39,304 nucleotides of DNA from Actinomycetes bacterium. GTDB taxonomy: Bacteria; Actinomycetota; Actinomycetes; Nanopelagicales; Nanopelagicaceae. The position numbers were made by a program, and so were the translations under genes. The first letter of the stretch is position 1; every line of letters begins with the position of its first letter. Positions 18,718 through 29,414 of the stretch are shown one piece after another. The stretch covers positions 1 to 39,304 of the forward strand of contig JANYDL010000087.1 in the NCBI GenBank assembly GCA_025363635.1, given 5' to 3'. The notes below the pieces were generated by a model that was not told where the DNA came from, did not search any database, and saw only the letters and a list, made by a program, of their open reading frames with translations.

Positions 18718-18745
18718 TGAACCTTTTGTCCCCCCACTTCGTTGT
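18718..18745 (+). promoter_or_regulatory. ECF-type promoter, probable autoregulation of the sigma gene
   Basis: TGAACC (18718-18723), 16-base spacer, CGTTGT (18740-18745). A TGAACC -35 with a CGT-containing -10 resembles promoters recognised by mycobacterial SigL-type ECF factors. It precedes an ECF sigma gene, so autoregulation is the natural reading, but it remains inference. Confidence 0.6.
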
Positions 18746-18764
18746 AGCCAATAAGGAGGTATCC

Positions 18765-19271
18765 ATGCCGGCTAGACAAGACGAGTTATTAATTGCTCTA
18801 CAGGAGTCTCATGGACCTTCGCTTTTGCGTTTTGTTGCTCACATGACCCATGACACAAATTTTGCAGAGGATGTAGTTCAAGAGGCGCTCCTACGTGCTT
18901 GGCGGCGACCAGAAGTTCTCCTATTGAGTGATGATTCTGCTCGTGCTTGGCTCTTCACCGTCGCTCGCAATCTCGTTATAGATGACAGACGGAGTGCTCG
19001 CTATCGACACGAAGTCCCCACGGAGGTAGTTCCAGAAACAGGGACAGAAGATGAAACTAATTCCGCCCTTGATGCGTGGATTCTCTCTGATGCTCTTTCA
19101 ACTCTCTCGGAGCATCATCGGAAGGCGGTTGTCGCCGCTTATTACCTCGGGCAATCTATTACAGAGATTTCTCGCCAAGAAGGTGTGCCTGAAGGCACGA
19201 TTAAATCACGTCTGCATTTCGGGCTTCGCGCCCTTCGACTTTCCCTGCAAGAAAAAGGTGCAATTCTATGA
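18765..19271 (+). CDS. ECF sigma factor (SigL-like)
   Basis: A 168-residue extracytoplasmic-function sigma factor with only regions 2 and 4. Region 2 is LLRFVAHMTHDTNFAEDVVQEALLRAWRRP and ARAWLFTVARNLVIDDRRS; region 4 is LSEHHRKAVVAAYYLGQSITEISRQEGVPEGTIKSRLHFGLRALR. The ATG at 18765 was chosen because AAGGAGGT ends four bases before it; an in-frame ATG at 18717 overlaps the promoter. It overlaps the anti-sigma gene by ATGA. The SigL-like label rests on anti-sigma type and promoter resemblance, not on a search. Confidence 0.9.
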   Translation: MPARQDELLIALQESHGPSLLRFVAHMTHDTNFAEDVVQEALLRAWRRPEVLLLSDDSARAWLFTVARNLVIDDRRSARYRHEVPTEVVPETGTEDETNSALDAWILSDALSTLSEHHRKAVVAAYYLGQSITEISRQEGVPEGTIKSRLHFGLRALRLSLQEKGAIL

Positions 19272-19990
19272 TTAAAGTAGATGAATTCCGCGATTGGGAT
19301 GCCGCATATGTTTTGGGTGCCTTGAGTAGTGACGAGCGAAGAGCATTCGAACGGCACTTAGAAACATGTTCGGCCTGTACAAGTGCAGTGACTGAGCTCG
19401 CGGGTATCCCCGGGTTTCTCACAAAGATAAGTACAGAGACGGCTTTGGAAATCGTTGAGTCGCCGCTTTTCCCGAAAGAGAATGGCAAAGTTGTTAGCTC
19501 GATCCAAGAACTTGCATCACTAGCGATTCAACGAAGGCAAATGTCGCGACGAAGATTAGTGAGTGCTATGGCTGTCGCAGCCGCATTTTTGATGGTGATT
19601 GGAATCGGGATCGGTGGCCGTCTGGAAAGTAATCGTGCTATCAAATCTCCGGCGTTTACAACTTTGACAGCCGGGACGCCTGTCTTGTTCGCCCCACATA
19701 AGTCTGGGTCTATGCAAGTGAAGATGCAGATGTCGAGCAAGAAATGGGGAACCCAGTTTCAATGGAACTGTGCATATACTGAAATACGAACCGCTGCTGA
19801 GGTTCCGGAATCTTATGACTTAGTTGTTACGGATCCATCGGGCGCAAAGGTTGTCATAGCGACTTGGCGGGAAATTGGTAAAAATGCGACTGGATTAGTG
19901 GCTGCAACCAGCATCGCATTTGCTGATATTCGTGCCATCGAAATTCGCGCCAGTGGAAGTAACGAACCAATTCTTACTTCGCAGATTTAG
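19268..19990 (+). CDS. membrane anti-sigma factor with zinc-binding HxxxCxxC domain
   Basis: A 240-residue partner of the upstream sigma factor. The N-terminal anti-sigma domain (DWDAAYVLGALSSDERRAFERHLETC) has His30, Cys34 and Cys37 in the ZAS pattern. One transmembrane helix covers about 97-117, leaving an exported C-terminal domain with a WGTQFQW segment and a cysteine, as in RslA/RskA-like proteins. It would hold the sigma factor at the membrane and release it on redox or envelope stress. The signal is unknown. It converges with mscL. Confidence 0.88.
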   Translation: MIKVDEFRDWDAAYVLGALSSDERRAFERHLETCSACTSAVTELAGIPGFLTKISTETALEIVESPLFPKENGKVVSSIQELASLAIQRRQMSRRRLVSAMAVAAAFLMVIGIGIGGRLESNRAIKSPAFTTLTAGTPVLFAPHKSGSMQVKMQMSSKKWGTQFQWNCAYTEIRTAAEVPESYDLVVTDPSGAKVVIATWREIGKNATGLVAATSIAFADIRAIEIRASGSNEPILTSQI

Positions 19991-20026
19991 GTAAATACCT
20001 CTTACGAGCTGACTTCCCCCGAGCTC

Positions 20027-20413
20027 TTAGGAGAGAGAATTCTTCTTCAGAAGGTCACGAATTTCGGTAAGTAGTAGAAGTTCTTCTGCAACTGCAGGCG
20101 CTGGAACTTCTTCAGCCGCCTTGAGTTTCGCCGAAATTCGATTCATCGGAGTGACGATAAGGAAGTAAACGACTGCGGCCACAATGAGGAAATTAAGGAT
20201 TGCGTTAATGAATGCACTCCAATCAAAGGCGACGCTATTAACAATGAAGGCTCCTCCATGGACGCCACCCCCACCGATGAGTTTGATCAAAGGTTCAATA
20301 AAGGATTTCGTCAGTTGAGTGACTATCCCGCTGAAGGCTGCACCAATTACCACTGCGATTGCTAGATCCACGACGTTGCCACGCATAATAAAATCCCTAA
20401 AGCCTTTAATCAT
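20027..20413 (-). CDS. mscL: large-conductance mechanosensitive channel
   Basis: Pentameric membrane channel that opens under turgor to protect against hypo-osmotic shock. The 128 residues begin MIKGFRDFIMRGNVVDLAIAVVIGAAF (cytoplasmic helix and pore-lining TM1), then a periplasmic loop, TM2 near 65-85 ending VTPMNR, and a cytoplasmic coiled tail with LLTEIRDLL. The start at 20413 was chosen over an upstream ATG because it gives the standard N-terminus and has GAAGGA just before it. It is transcribed divergently from the hydrolase at 20481. Confidence 0.95.
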   Translation of the reverse strand: MIKGFRDFIMRGNVVDLAIAVVIGAAFSGIVTQLTKSFIEPLIKLIGGGGVHGGAFIVNSVAFDWSAFINAILNFLIVAAVVYFLIVTPMNRISAKLKAAEEVPAPAVAEELLLLTEIRDLLKKNSLS

Positions 20414-20480
20414 GTCCTTCTCCCACCATTCGACGGATAATGCGAGTAATTTACCCAAATATCGAGAGAGTGGAATATAT

Positions 20481-21167
20481 ATGGGTGAAGTAGTTTTGTT
20501 TCCTAGTAATGGCGATCCGTGTTCTGGCTACCTCGCCTTGCCAAACCGCGCCGGTGGTCCCGCCGTCATCGTGATTCAAGAATGGTGGGGCTTAGTCGGG
20601 CACATTACCGAGGTCGCGGATAGATTTGCCGAGGCGGGTTTTGTTGCCCTCGCCCCTGATCTTTATCACGGCGAAATTGCTCAAGAACCTGACCACGCAA
20701 TGAAATTACTGATGGGGCTGGCGATGGATAAAGCCGCTCTTGATATCGCGGGAGCGGCTGACTATCTCTCTGGGCGAAAGGAAGTTGTGGGTAAAGGAGT
20801 TGGTGCTGTCGGATTCTGCATGGGTGGCTCACTCGCGCTCTGGAGTGCGACAATTTCTACGAAGGTCAGAGCCAGTGTTGCCTTCTACCCAGGTATGCCA
20901 TGGCCTCGGATGAATCCGCAATGGGAAAATTATTCGGGAAAACGTGCTCTTATTCATTGCGCCGACAGTGATGGGACTTCTAGCGCACTGGGAATTCAAG
21001 AGGCGCTGGCTGGAATTCGCGCTGCTGGAGGAATTGTTGAGGCAGTGGATTACCCAGGCACGCGCCATGCCTTTTTCAATAATGAACGTTTAGAAGTTTA
21101 TGATCCTCTGGCATCTAAGGTCGCATGGGATCGCACACTTGGATTTTTGCGGGGCGCAATATCGTAA
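20481..21167 (+). CDS. dienelactone hydrolase-family protein
   Basis: A cytoplasmic alpha/beta hydrolase of 228 residues. The nucleophile is a cysteine in GFCMGG, the acid is in the HCADSDG region and the base is the histidine in GTRHAFFN, giving the Cys-Asp-His triad of dienelactone hydrolases; QEWWGL near residue 36 is the family's oxyanion/Glu segment. The ATG at 20481 was chosen because upstream in-frame codons overlap the divergent mscL start. Many genomes carry such proteins without a chloroaromatic pathway, so the true substrate is open. Monocistronic. Confidence 0.88.
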   Translation: MGEVVLFPSNGDPCSGYLALPNRAGGPAVIVIQEWWGLVGHITEVADRFAEAGFVALAPDLYHGEIAQEPDHAMKLLMGLAMDKAALDIAGAADYLSGRKEVVGKGVGAVGFCMGGSLALWSATISTKVRASVAFYPGMPWPRMNPQWENYSGKRALIHCADSDGTSSALGIQEALAGIRAAGGIVEAVDYPGTRHAFFNNERLEVYDPLASKVAWDRTLGFLRGAIS

Positions 21168-21262
21168 TACTTTTTAGGGCTGCCACTCTTGAGTCGCGAA
21201 CGCTTTGCTTGCACTAGGAAAAAATTGAGAGAAGCCTTGATATTCCAAGCGAAGGGAATTTC

Positions 21263-22905
<1,643 letters not shown>

Positions 22906-22920
22906 AGAGGTCCATGCGCC

Positions 22921-24033
22921 ATGAGCGAAATTGAAATTGCACCAGGTAAGCGAGCCCGTCAGGCATATTCGTTTGACGACATCGCAATCGTTCCGAGCCG
23001 ACGTACTCGCGATCCTGAGGACGTATCGACCGCCTGGCAAATCGACGCATATAAATTCGGGATTCCGATGATGGCGGCGCCCATGGATTCAGTTGTATCA
23101 CCACACACTGCCATTGCAATTGGGAAATTAGGTGGTTTGGGAGTTTTGAATTTAGAGGGACTGTGGACGCGATATGAAGATCCCCGAATTCAATTGGGTG
23201 AAATCGCCTCGATGCCGGATGCGCACGCAACTCGCAGAATGCAAGAGTTGTATTCGGCACCAATTCAACCTTCTCTCATCAAAGAACGTATCGCACAAAT
23301 TCGTGAAGCGGGTGTGACCGTTGCCGCCTCTCTTTCACCACAAAGAACGGCCACCTTATACAAATCAGTAGTTGACGCTGGCGTTGATATTTTTGTTATT
23401 CGCGGAACAACCGTCAGCGCCGAACACGTTGCTACAAAGAACGAAGCACTGAACCTCAAGAAGTTTATTTATGAACTTGATGTTCCCGTCATCGTCGGCG
23501 GTGTGGCCACTGGCGTTGGCGCGCTTCACTTGATGCGCGCAGGAGCTGCTGGAGTACTTGTTGGATTCGGTGGAGGATCTGCCCACACCACAAGAAAAGT
23601 ATTGGGTATCGAGGTCCCGATGGCTTCTGCTGTTGCAGAAGTTGCATCGGCCCGTCGAGATTACCTTGATGAGTCTGGTGGGCGATACGTACATGTGATT
23701 GCAGATGGCGCAGTGGGACGAAGCGGCGATATTGCAAAGGCCATTGCTTGTGGCGCCGACGCGGTCATGATGGGTTCGCCTCTCGCGAAAGCGGTTGAAG
23801 CACCCGGACTCGGTTGGCATTGGGGAAGTGAAGCCCATCATCCAGAACTCCCACGTGGAGAGCGAGTTGCGGTAGGAACTTCAGGAACCTTAGAGGAAAT
23901 CTTGCTCGGTCCATCACGAGCCGCGGACGGATCAATGAATCTCTTTGGTGCTCTACGTCGCGCGATGGCCACCTGTGGCTATTCAGATGTAAAAGAGTTC
24001 CAGCGAGTTGAGGTACTCATACATCGTGACTAA
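22921..24033 (+). CDS. guaB3: GuaB3-family IMP dehydrogenase-related protein
   Basis: Paralogue of IMP dehydrogenase found next to guaB in actinobacteria and in cyanobacteria. The 370-residue barrel starts [27 protein letters not shown]. At the place of the IMPDH catalytic loop it reads GGGSAHTTR, with His222 where IMPDH has Cys; this is the normal state for actinobacterial GuaB3 as I recall them. [30 protein letters not shown] and [17 protein letters not shown] are further family marks. Biochemical role uncertain in this lineage. guaA begins inside its last codons. Confidence 0.92.
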   Translation: MSEIEIAPGKRARQAYSFDDIAIVPSRRTRDPEDVSTAWQIDAYKFGIPMMAAPMDSVVSPHTAIAIGKLGGLGVLNLEGLWTRYEDPRIQLGEIASMPDAHATRRMQELYSAPIQPSLIKERIAQIREAGVTVAASLSPQRTATLYKSVVDAGVDIFVIRGTTVSAEHVATKNEALNLKKFIYELDVPVIVGGVATGVGALHLMRAGAAGVLVGFGGGSAHTTRKVLGIEVPMASAVAEVASARRDYLDESGGRYVHVIADGAVGRSGDIAKAIACGADAVMMGSPLAKAVEAPGLGWHWGSEAHHPELPRGERVAVGTSGTLEEILLGPSRAADGSMNLFGALRRAMATCGYSDVKEFQRVEVLIHRD

Positions 24034-25576
24034 AGGCAATGGCGTTTTAGTCGTCGATTTTGGTGCTCAGTATGCACAATTGATTGCGCGGCGAGTGCGA
24101 GAGGCTCATGTTTTTAGCGAAATTGTTCCTTCCACGATCAACGCCGCAGAAGTACGTGCAAAGGATCCTGAGGCGATTATCCTTTCTGGCGGTCCCTCGA
24201 GTGTTTACGCAGAGAATGCTCCTACATTTGATGGCGAAATTTTAGGCCTTGGTATTCCGGTCTTTGGAATTTGCTATGGATTTCAAGTTATGGCTCTCGC
24301 ACTCGGTGGCGTAGTAAGCCAAACGGGAAAATCTGAATTTGGTCGTACTCAGGTTAGCGTTTCTACTTTGTCTGAGCTTTTTTCATCTCTTCCTGTTACT
24401 CAATCTGTCTGGATGAGCCATGGAGACGCTGTTACTCAAGCACCTCCTGGGTTTTCTGTTTGCGCCGTGACTCTTGATACTCCAATTGCGGCCTTTGAAG
24501 ATGAGACGGGTCAATTGGCTGGGGTTCAGTTCCATCCGGAGGTTTTACATTCTGAGTATGGCCAGCAGCTATTGAAACGGTGGCTAGTGGATATTGCGCA
24601 TTGTTCGCCTCGTTGGACAACTTCCAATATTGCAGAAATTGAAATTGAGAAAGTCAAATCCTTGGTAGGAGATAAGCGAGTCATTTGCGGATTGTCAGGC
24701 GGTGTGGACTCCGCGGTCGCGGCGGCTATCGTTCAACGCGCAATCGGTTCACAACTCACCTGTGTATTTGTTAACCACGGGTTGTTAAGAAGTGGCGAAG
24801 AGGAACAAGTGCAAAAGGATTTTGTTGCTGCAACTGGAGTGGATCTCGTGGTTGTAGATGCTCGCGAGCAGTTTCTTACCGCCCTTGTAGGCGTGAGCGA
24901 CCCTGAAACAAAACGGAAAATTATCGGGAGAGAGTTCATACGTTCTTTTGAATCGGCTGCTCGGAAAATTGCCGCCGGGGGAGAGGTCGAGTTCTTAGTT
25001 CAAGGAACCCTTTATCCTGATGTTGTTGAATCTGGTGGAGGCACAGGGACCGCTAATATCAAATCGCATCACAACGTCGGAGGGCTTCCTGATGATCTTG
25101 CCTTTACATTAGTGGAACCGCTTCGTACTTTATTTAAAGATGAAGTGCGTCAGGTAGGTATCGAACTCGGTTTGCCCGCAGAGATTGTTATGCGGCAACC
25201 ATTCCCCGGGCCCGGCCTGGCAATACGAATTATTGGCGAAGTGACCGAAGATCGATTGACTATTTTGCGACAAGCAGATTCGATCGTTCGCGAAGAACTT
25301 CGTGCGGCCGGCCAAGATAGAGCAATTTGGCAATGCCCGGTTGTGCTTTTGGCCGATGTCAGAAGTGTTGGCGTGCAAGGAGATGGCAGAACTTACGGTC
25401 ACCCAATAGTTCTTCGTCCTGTTTCAAGTGAGGATGCTATGACGGCAGATTGGTCACGGCTACCGTATGACCTGCTAGAACGGATTTCTACGCGCATAAC
25501 CAATGAGGTCAAGGAGGTAAACAGGGTGGTTTTGGACATTACCAGTAAACCCCCAGGGACTATTGAGTGGGAATAG
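24026..25576 (+). CDS. guaA: GMP synthase (glutamine-hydrolysing)
   Basis: Amidates XMP to GMP. The N-terminal class I amidotransferase domain starts [20 protein letters not shown] and has the nucleophile cysteine in [15 protein letters not shown] plus His in FHPEV. The ATP-pyrophosphatase domain has [11 protein letters not shown] near residue 210; the dimerization tail ends [13 protein letters not shown]. The start is GTG at 24026, overlapping guaB3 by eight bases; an in-frame TTG at 24008 would only add six residues of guaB3-overlapping sequence. Length 516 is normal. Confidence 0.96.
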   Translation: MTKGNGVLVVDFGAQYAQLIARRVREAHVFSEIVPSTINAAEVRAKDPEAIILSGGPSSVYAENAPTFDGEILGLGIPVFGICYGFQVMALALGGVVSQTGKSEFGRTQVSVSTLSELFSSLPVTQSVWMSHGDAVTQAPPGFSVCAVTLDTPIAAFEDETGQLAGVQFHPEVLHSEYGQQLLKRWLVDIAHCSPRWTTSNIAEIEIEKVKSLVGDKRVICGLSGGVDSAVAAAIVQRAIGSQLTCVFVNHGLLRSGEEEQVQKDFVAATGVDLVVVDAREQFLTALVGVSDPETKRKIIGREFIRSFESAARKIAAGGEVEFLVQGTLYPDVVESGGGTGTANIKSHHNVGGLPDDLAFTLVEPLRTLFKDEVRQVGIELGLPAEIVMRQPFPGPGLAIRIIGEVTEDRLTILRQADSIVREELRAAGQDRAIWQCPVVLLADVRSVGVQGDGRTYGHPIVLRPVSSEDAMTADWSRLPYDLLERISTRITNEVKEVNRVVLDITSKPPGTIEWE

Positions 25577-25619
25577 CCCTAAAGCAAATTAGAATAAACG
25601 CATCGATACGAGGAGAAAA

Positions 25620-26261
25620 ATGAAGCGCTTTAGTTATGTAGCAGTGATTGCAATGCTTGCCGGAGTCGTTATTGCGACAACACCATCTGTGTCGCAGGCA
25701 GCCGCCTTAAAATGCAATCCAACGAAGGCAGTTGGGCACGCGGCAAAGGTTGTGAAGAAGCCCGCCACTGTAACTAAAGGCGTCAATGGCAAAATGACCC
25801 TTGTTACCAACTGCGGGAATATCGTCATCACCACTTTTGGCAAGAAGGCTCCCAATACGGTTCACACTATGGGCGTACTTGCAAAGGCTGGTTTCTTCAA
25901 CGGATCTCTCTGCCATCGCCTGACAACTTCAGGTCTGTATGTTTTGCAGTGTGGTGATCCAGGCGCAAATGGAATGGGTGGACCTGGTTGGAACTACGCA
26001 GATGAGAACTTACCTAAATCCGTTGCAAATAATTATCCTGCTGGAACGGTGGCGATGGCCAACAGCGGTGCAAACACCAATGGAAGCCAGTTCTTTTTAG
26101 TATTCGGGAACACCACACTCAATCCGTTTTATACGGTCTGGGGTCAAATAACTTCCGGCCTTGACATCGTCCAAGCGATTGCAGCTAAAGGTGTAACTGG
26201 CGGCGGCGCAGACGGAACCCCTCTTCAGACCATCGCCATTGAAAAGGTGATTGTCAGTTAG
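25620..26261 (+). CDS. exported cyclophilin-type peptidyl-prolyl isomerase
   Basis: Cyclophilin fold of 213 residues behind a signal peptide (cleavage likely after SVSQA near residue 28). The catalytic Arg is in CHRLTTSGLYVLQCGDP, the FHR/QGGDP segment of cyclophilins in slightly altered form; NGSQFF and the conserved Trp in VWGQITSGLDIV follow. A strong GAGGAG Shine-Dalgarno is present. It probably assists folding of secreted proteins. Converges with the PIG-L gene after 18 bases. Confidence 0.9.
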   Translation: MKRFSYVAVIAMLAGVVIATTPSVSQAAALKCNPTKAVGHAAKVVKKPATVTKGVNGKMTLVTNCGNIVITTFGKKAPNTVHTMGVLAKAGFFNGSLCHRLTTSGLYVLQCGDPGANGMGGPGWNYADENLPKSVANNYPAGTVAMANSGANTNGSQFFLVFGNTTLNPFYTVWGQITSGLDIVQAIAAKGVTGGGADGTPLQTIAIEKVIVS

Positions 26262-26262
26262 G

Positions 26263-26288
26263 CTTATTAGTTCGTCTTATTAGTTCGT
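26263..26288. repeat. 13-bp tandem duplication at the PIG-L 3' end
   Basis: CTTATTAGTTCGT occurs twice head to tail (26263-26275 and 26276-26288). The second copy contains the PIG-L stop codon; the first lies in the 18-base gap between convergent genes. It looks like a recent slippage or duplication event. Confidence 0.9.
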
Positions 26289-27002
26289 ATTGACGATCTT
26301 AAACGCTTCGGCAATTCTTCCTTCCGGAAGTCCTGCAACATTTGCGTTTCGCTGGCCCCATGCTCGGACCATATTTTCTAATTCCGCATTATGGGCAACC
26401 TGCGAAACATGTGAATGAAGTGCGGCCATTTTCATGTGGAAGAAATCGGTGATGTCTACAAAGTGATCTGGCTCGTGATGAGCTGTAACCCATACTTCTT
26501 TCACTCGCCAGGGCTTGAAGCCAGCATCTAAAAGATCTGGGAAAGCGTAAGGATTACGCGCGTCTGGATAGACCGCCTGAATCGCCGCTTCCCCCGCGGC
26601 TAGGTGATCAGGATGGCTTGCGCCGATTCGCTCCCAATTTCTTTCAGGGCTCTGAATAACAAGTCGATCAGGTTCCACTTGACGTATCGCGCGGACGATA
26701 TCTTTTCTCAATTCAAGTGTCGGAGCGAGAGAGCCATCTCGGTAATTCAAGAAGATGATATTTTCAACTCCGATGGCGAGGCCTGCAGCGCGTTGCTCGC
26801 GTTGACGGACCGCGGGCATTTCTTCAACTGGTATTCCAGATTCTTCTCCACCCTGATCTCCATTGGTGCATATGCAGTAAGAAACATGAATTCCTTTAGC
26901 TATCCACGAAGAAATTGTTCCTGAAGCGCCGAAATCAGAGTCATCGGGATGTGCGCTTACAACTAGTACTTTCTTTATCTCATTGTCGTCCAGCGGTTCC
27001 AT
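26280..27002 (-). CDS. PIG-L/LmbE-family deacetylase
   Basis: Zinc-dependent N-acetyl deacetylase fold, 240 residues. Metal-binding AHPDDSDFGASGT near residue 16 and SHPDHLAAGEAA near 128 are intact; TNGDQGGEE and the FLNYRDGSL segment are typical. Relatives act on GlcNAc-containing lipids or thiols (MshB, Mca) but this protein is shorter than those, so no specific substrate is assigned. AAGGAG precedes the ATG. Transcribed divergently from pcrA. Confidence 0.85.
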   Translation of the reverse strand: MEPLDDNEIKKVLVVSAHPDDSDFGASGTISSWIAKGIHVSYCICTNGDQGGEESGIPVEEMPAVRQREQRAAGLAIGVENIIFLNYRDGSLAPTLELRKDIVRAIRQVEPDRLVIQSPERNWERIGASHPDHLAAGEAAIQAVYPDARNPYAFPDLLDAGFKPWRVKEVWVTAHHEPDHFVDITDFFHMKMAALHSHVSQVAHNAELENMVRAWGQRNANVAGLPEGRIAEAFKIVNTN

Positions 27003-27066
27003 CGATGCTCCTTCTTAAATGAGGTCACTCTCCGATTGCGATGAATCTAGTGTCGCGCAAGCCTAA

Positions 27067-27072
27067 TAGAAT
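27067..27072 (+). promoter_or_regulatory. candidate -10 for a leaderless pcrA transcript
   Basis: TAGAAT lies seven bases before the ATG at 27080, without a Shine-Dalgarno in between. This spacing places the transcription start at or next to the start codon. No clear -35. Confidence 0.42.
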
Positions 27073-27079
27073 ACTGAAT

Positions 27080-29311
27080 ATGATGAGCCATTCACCATTA
27101 CTGGATGGGTTGAATCCTGCACAAATGGCTGCCGTCCAGCACATCGGCGGACCGCTCTTGGTTGTAGCAGGAGCAGGATCTGGCAAGACGCGCGTTTTGA
27201 CGCGTCGCATCGCATATTTAATGGCGGAACGTGGGGTTGCTCCATATCAAATTTTGGCTATCACCTTCACAAATAAAGCCGCTGGTGAGATGAAGGAGCG
27301 AGTTGCAGAATTAGTAGGACCTATCGCAAGATCAATGTGGGTCTCAACCTTTCACTCGGCCTGCGTACGTTTATTACGACAAGAAGCATCCAGACTTGGA
27401 TACGGCAACTCTTTTAGTATTTATGATCAAGCTGATAGCTTAAAACTGATTTCCTTAGTGGCTAAGGATCTCAACCTTGATGTGAAGCGATATCCGGCTC
27501 GCCAATTTCAATCGATGATTTCAAGCGCCAAGAATGAATTACTTGGACCACATGACTACGCCGCCAAGGCTCAGAATCAATTCGAACAAGTGGTCGCAGA
27601 AGTTTATGCTGTGTACCAGAGACGTCTGCAGAGCGCCAATGCCATGGATTTTGACGATTTAATTCTTAAGTCTGTAGAAGTTCTGCAATCTTTCCCCGAG
27701 GCTAAAGCCCGATTTAGGTCGCGCTTCCGTCACGTGCTCGTTGATGAGTATCAAGATACGAATCACGCTCAATATATTTTAGTTCGCGAGTTAGTTGGCA
27801 GTGATAATGAAGGAATTGCGCCTGCCGAACTTTGTGTCGTGGGAGATGCCGATCAATCTATCTATGGATTCCGCGGAGCGACAATTCGAAATATTCTCCA
27901 ATTTGAAATGGACTATCCCAATGCGACAACCATTCTTCTCGAGCAGAATTATCGTTCGACGCAGAATATTCTCGATGCGGCAAATGCAGTTATAACAAAG
28001 AATGAAAGTAGAAAAGAGAAGAACCTTTGGACGGAGGCCGGCAGTGGAGCCCAACTCGTCGGTTACGTTGCCGAAAACGAGCATGATGAGGCGGAGTTCG
28101 TCAAAGATGAGATACGGTCTTTGCAACGCGCTGGGACTTCAGAACCTGGAGATTCCGCTATCTTTTATCGGACCAATGCGCAATCTCGAGTTTTTGAAGA
28201 AATTTTTATGAGAGCGGCTCTTCCATACAAAGTGGTGGGAGGTCTGCGTTTTTACGAGCGTAAGGAAGTAAAGGACTTGTTGGCATATTTACGAGTGCTA
28301 GCAAATCCAAATGATGAAGTTTCACTTCGAAGAATTATTAACGTGCCCAAACGAGGAATTGGAGATCGCGCCCTCGATCACGTGGATGCTTATGCAGTCA
28401 GAAACAATTTGACTTTTTGGAGTGGGTTACATCGAAGTAATGAGATCCCAGAGATGCCCGCCCGCGCTGCCGGGGCCGTAAATCTATTTCTATCGATGCT
28501 TTCAGCCCTCCACGTACTTGTTGAAGCAAAAATCCGTCCCTCCGTCATTATTGAAGCTGTGCTTGAACAATCGGGATTAATGTCAGAATTATCATCGAGT
28601 TCAGATCCGCAAGATGAGGTGCGTTTAGAAAACCTGCAAGAGTTAGTTGCGGTTTCAATGGAATACGAGTCGCGTCCAATCGAGTCTCTGGGCGAGGATG
28701 AGGAAATTTCACTGGCGGGTTTTCTAGAACAAGTTTCGTTAGTTGCTGATGCAGATGAAATTCCAGAAGGAGAAGATCATGGAGGCGTCGTCACTTTAAT
28801 GACTCTCCACACAGCGAAAGGTCTGGAATTTCCAACGGTTTTCTTAACGGGGCTAGAAGACGGCGTCTTCCCACACTCCCGCACCTTGGGAGAGAAGAGT
28901 GAAATCGAGGAGGAACGGAGATTGGCCTATGTCGGTCTAACGCGTGCGCAAGCGCGGCTATATGTGACGCGGGCTGAGTACCGATCTTCGTGGGGTTCGC
29001 CAACTTACAATCCAGCGTCGCGTTTTCTTGACGAGATTCCAGAGACAGTGATCGATTGGCGAAATAAGGGCACTGCATCTTCGACCTTTACCAAGGTTCG
29101 CAATTTCTCTGCCCCGCCGGCACGGCCTACTGGCAAGAAGAGCACCGCCATTGAACTCACAGTTGGTGAGCGTGTGTCACATGACACATTTGGTCTAGGC
29201 ACTGTTATTTCCCTTGCCGGCGAGGGAGATCGGGCCGAAGCGACGATAAATTTCGGCCCCTATGGTGAGAAGCGATTGCTCTTGCGCTATGCACCTGTTG
29301 AGAAGCTCTAG
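27080..29311 (+). CDS. pcrA: ATP-dependent DNA helicase PcrA/UvrD
   Basis: SF1A 3'-5' helicase for repair and replication-fork maintenance, 743 residues. Motifs in order: LNPAQMAAVQH (Q motif), Walker A GAGSGKTRVLTRRIAYL, TFTNKAAGEMKERV (Ia), DEYQDTNHAQY (II), GDADQSIYGFRGA (III), LEQNYRST (IV), VTLMTLHTAKGLEFPTVF (V), EERRLAYVGLTRA (VI). The C-terminal VGERVSHDTFGLGTVISL is the Tudor-like RNA-polymerase-binding domain of PcrA/UvrD. The start at 27080 is preferred; an in-frame ATG at 27041 would add 13 residues that look like promoter DNA. Confidence 0.95.
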   Translation: MMSHSPLLDGLNPAQMAAVQHIGGPLLVVAGAGSGKTRVLTRRIAYLMAERGVAPYQILAITFTNKAAGEMKERVAELVGPIARSMWVSTFHSACVRLLRQEASRLGYGNSFSIYDQADSLKLISLVAKDLNLDVKRYPARQFQSMISSAKNELLGPHDYAAKAQNQFEQVVAEVYAVYQRRLQSANAMDFDDLILKSVEVLQSFPEAKARFRSRFRHVLVDEYQDTNHAQYILVRELVGSDNEGIAPAELCVVGDADQSIYGFRGATIRNILQFEMDYPNATTILLEQNYRSTQNILDAANAVITKNESRKEKNLWTEAGSGAQLVGYVAENEHDEAEFVKDEIRSLQRAGTSEPGDSAIFYRTNAQSRVFEEIFMRAALPYKVVGGLRFYERKEVKDLLAYLRVLANPNDEVSLRRIINVPKRGIGDRALDHVDAYAVRNNLTFWSGLHRSNEIPEMPARAAGAVNLFLSMLSALHVLVEAKIRPSVIIEAVLEQSGLMSELSSSSDPQDEVRLENLQELVAVSMEYESRPIESLGEDEEISLAGFLEQVSLVADADEIPEGEDHGGVVTLMTLHTAKGLEFPTVFLTGLEDGVFPHSRTLGEKSEIEEERRLAYVGLTRAQARLYVTRAEYRSSWGSPTYNPASRFLDEIPETVIDWRNKGTASSTFTKVRNFSAPPARPTGKKSTAIELTVGERVSHDTFGLGTVISLAGEGDRAEATINFGPYGEKRLLLRYAPVEKL

Positions 29312-29320
29312 GATTACCTC

Positions 29321-29349
29321 TTGTTCTAGATTTTGGCTCGTCGTTATAC
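29321..29349 (+). promoter_or_regulatory. candidate sucCD promoter
   Basis: TTGTTC (29321-29326), 17-base spacer, TTATAC (29344-29349), in the 103-base gap between pcrA and sucC. The match is moderate and would leave a leader of about 60 bases. Confidence 0.35.
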
Positions 29350-29414
29350 GTTGTCAGTGGCTCTTAGCGCAGGCCAATCCGACTCGCACTCTCCTCTTAT
29401 GAATGGAGTCCTTA

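Noticed and set aside
19991-20026. Possible terminator between the convergent anti-sigma and mscL genes (GAGCT...AGCTC).
   Set aside because: The stem is only five base pairs with an 11-base loop and no T-run on either strand.
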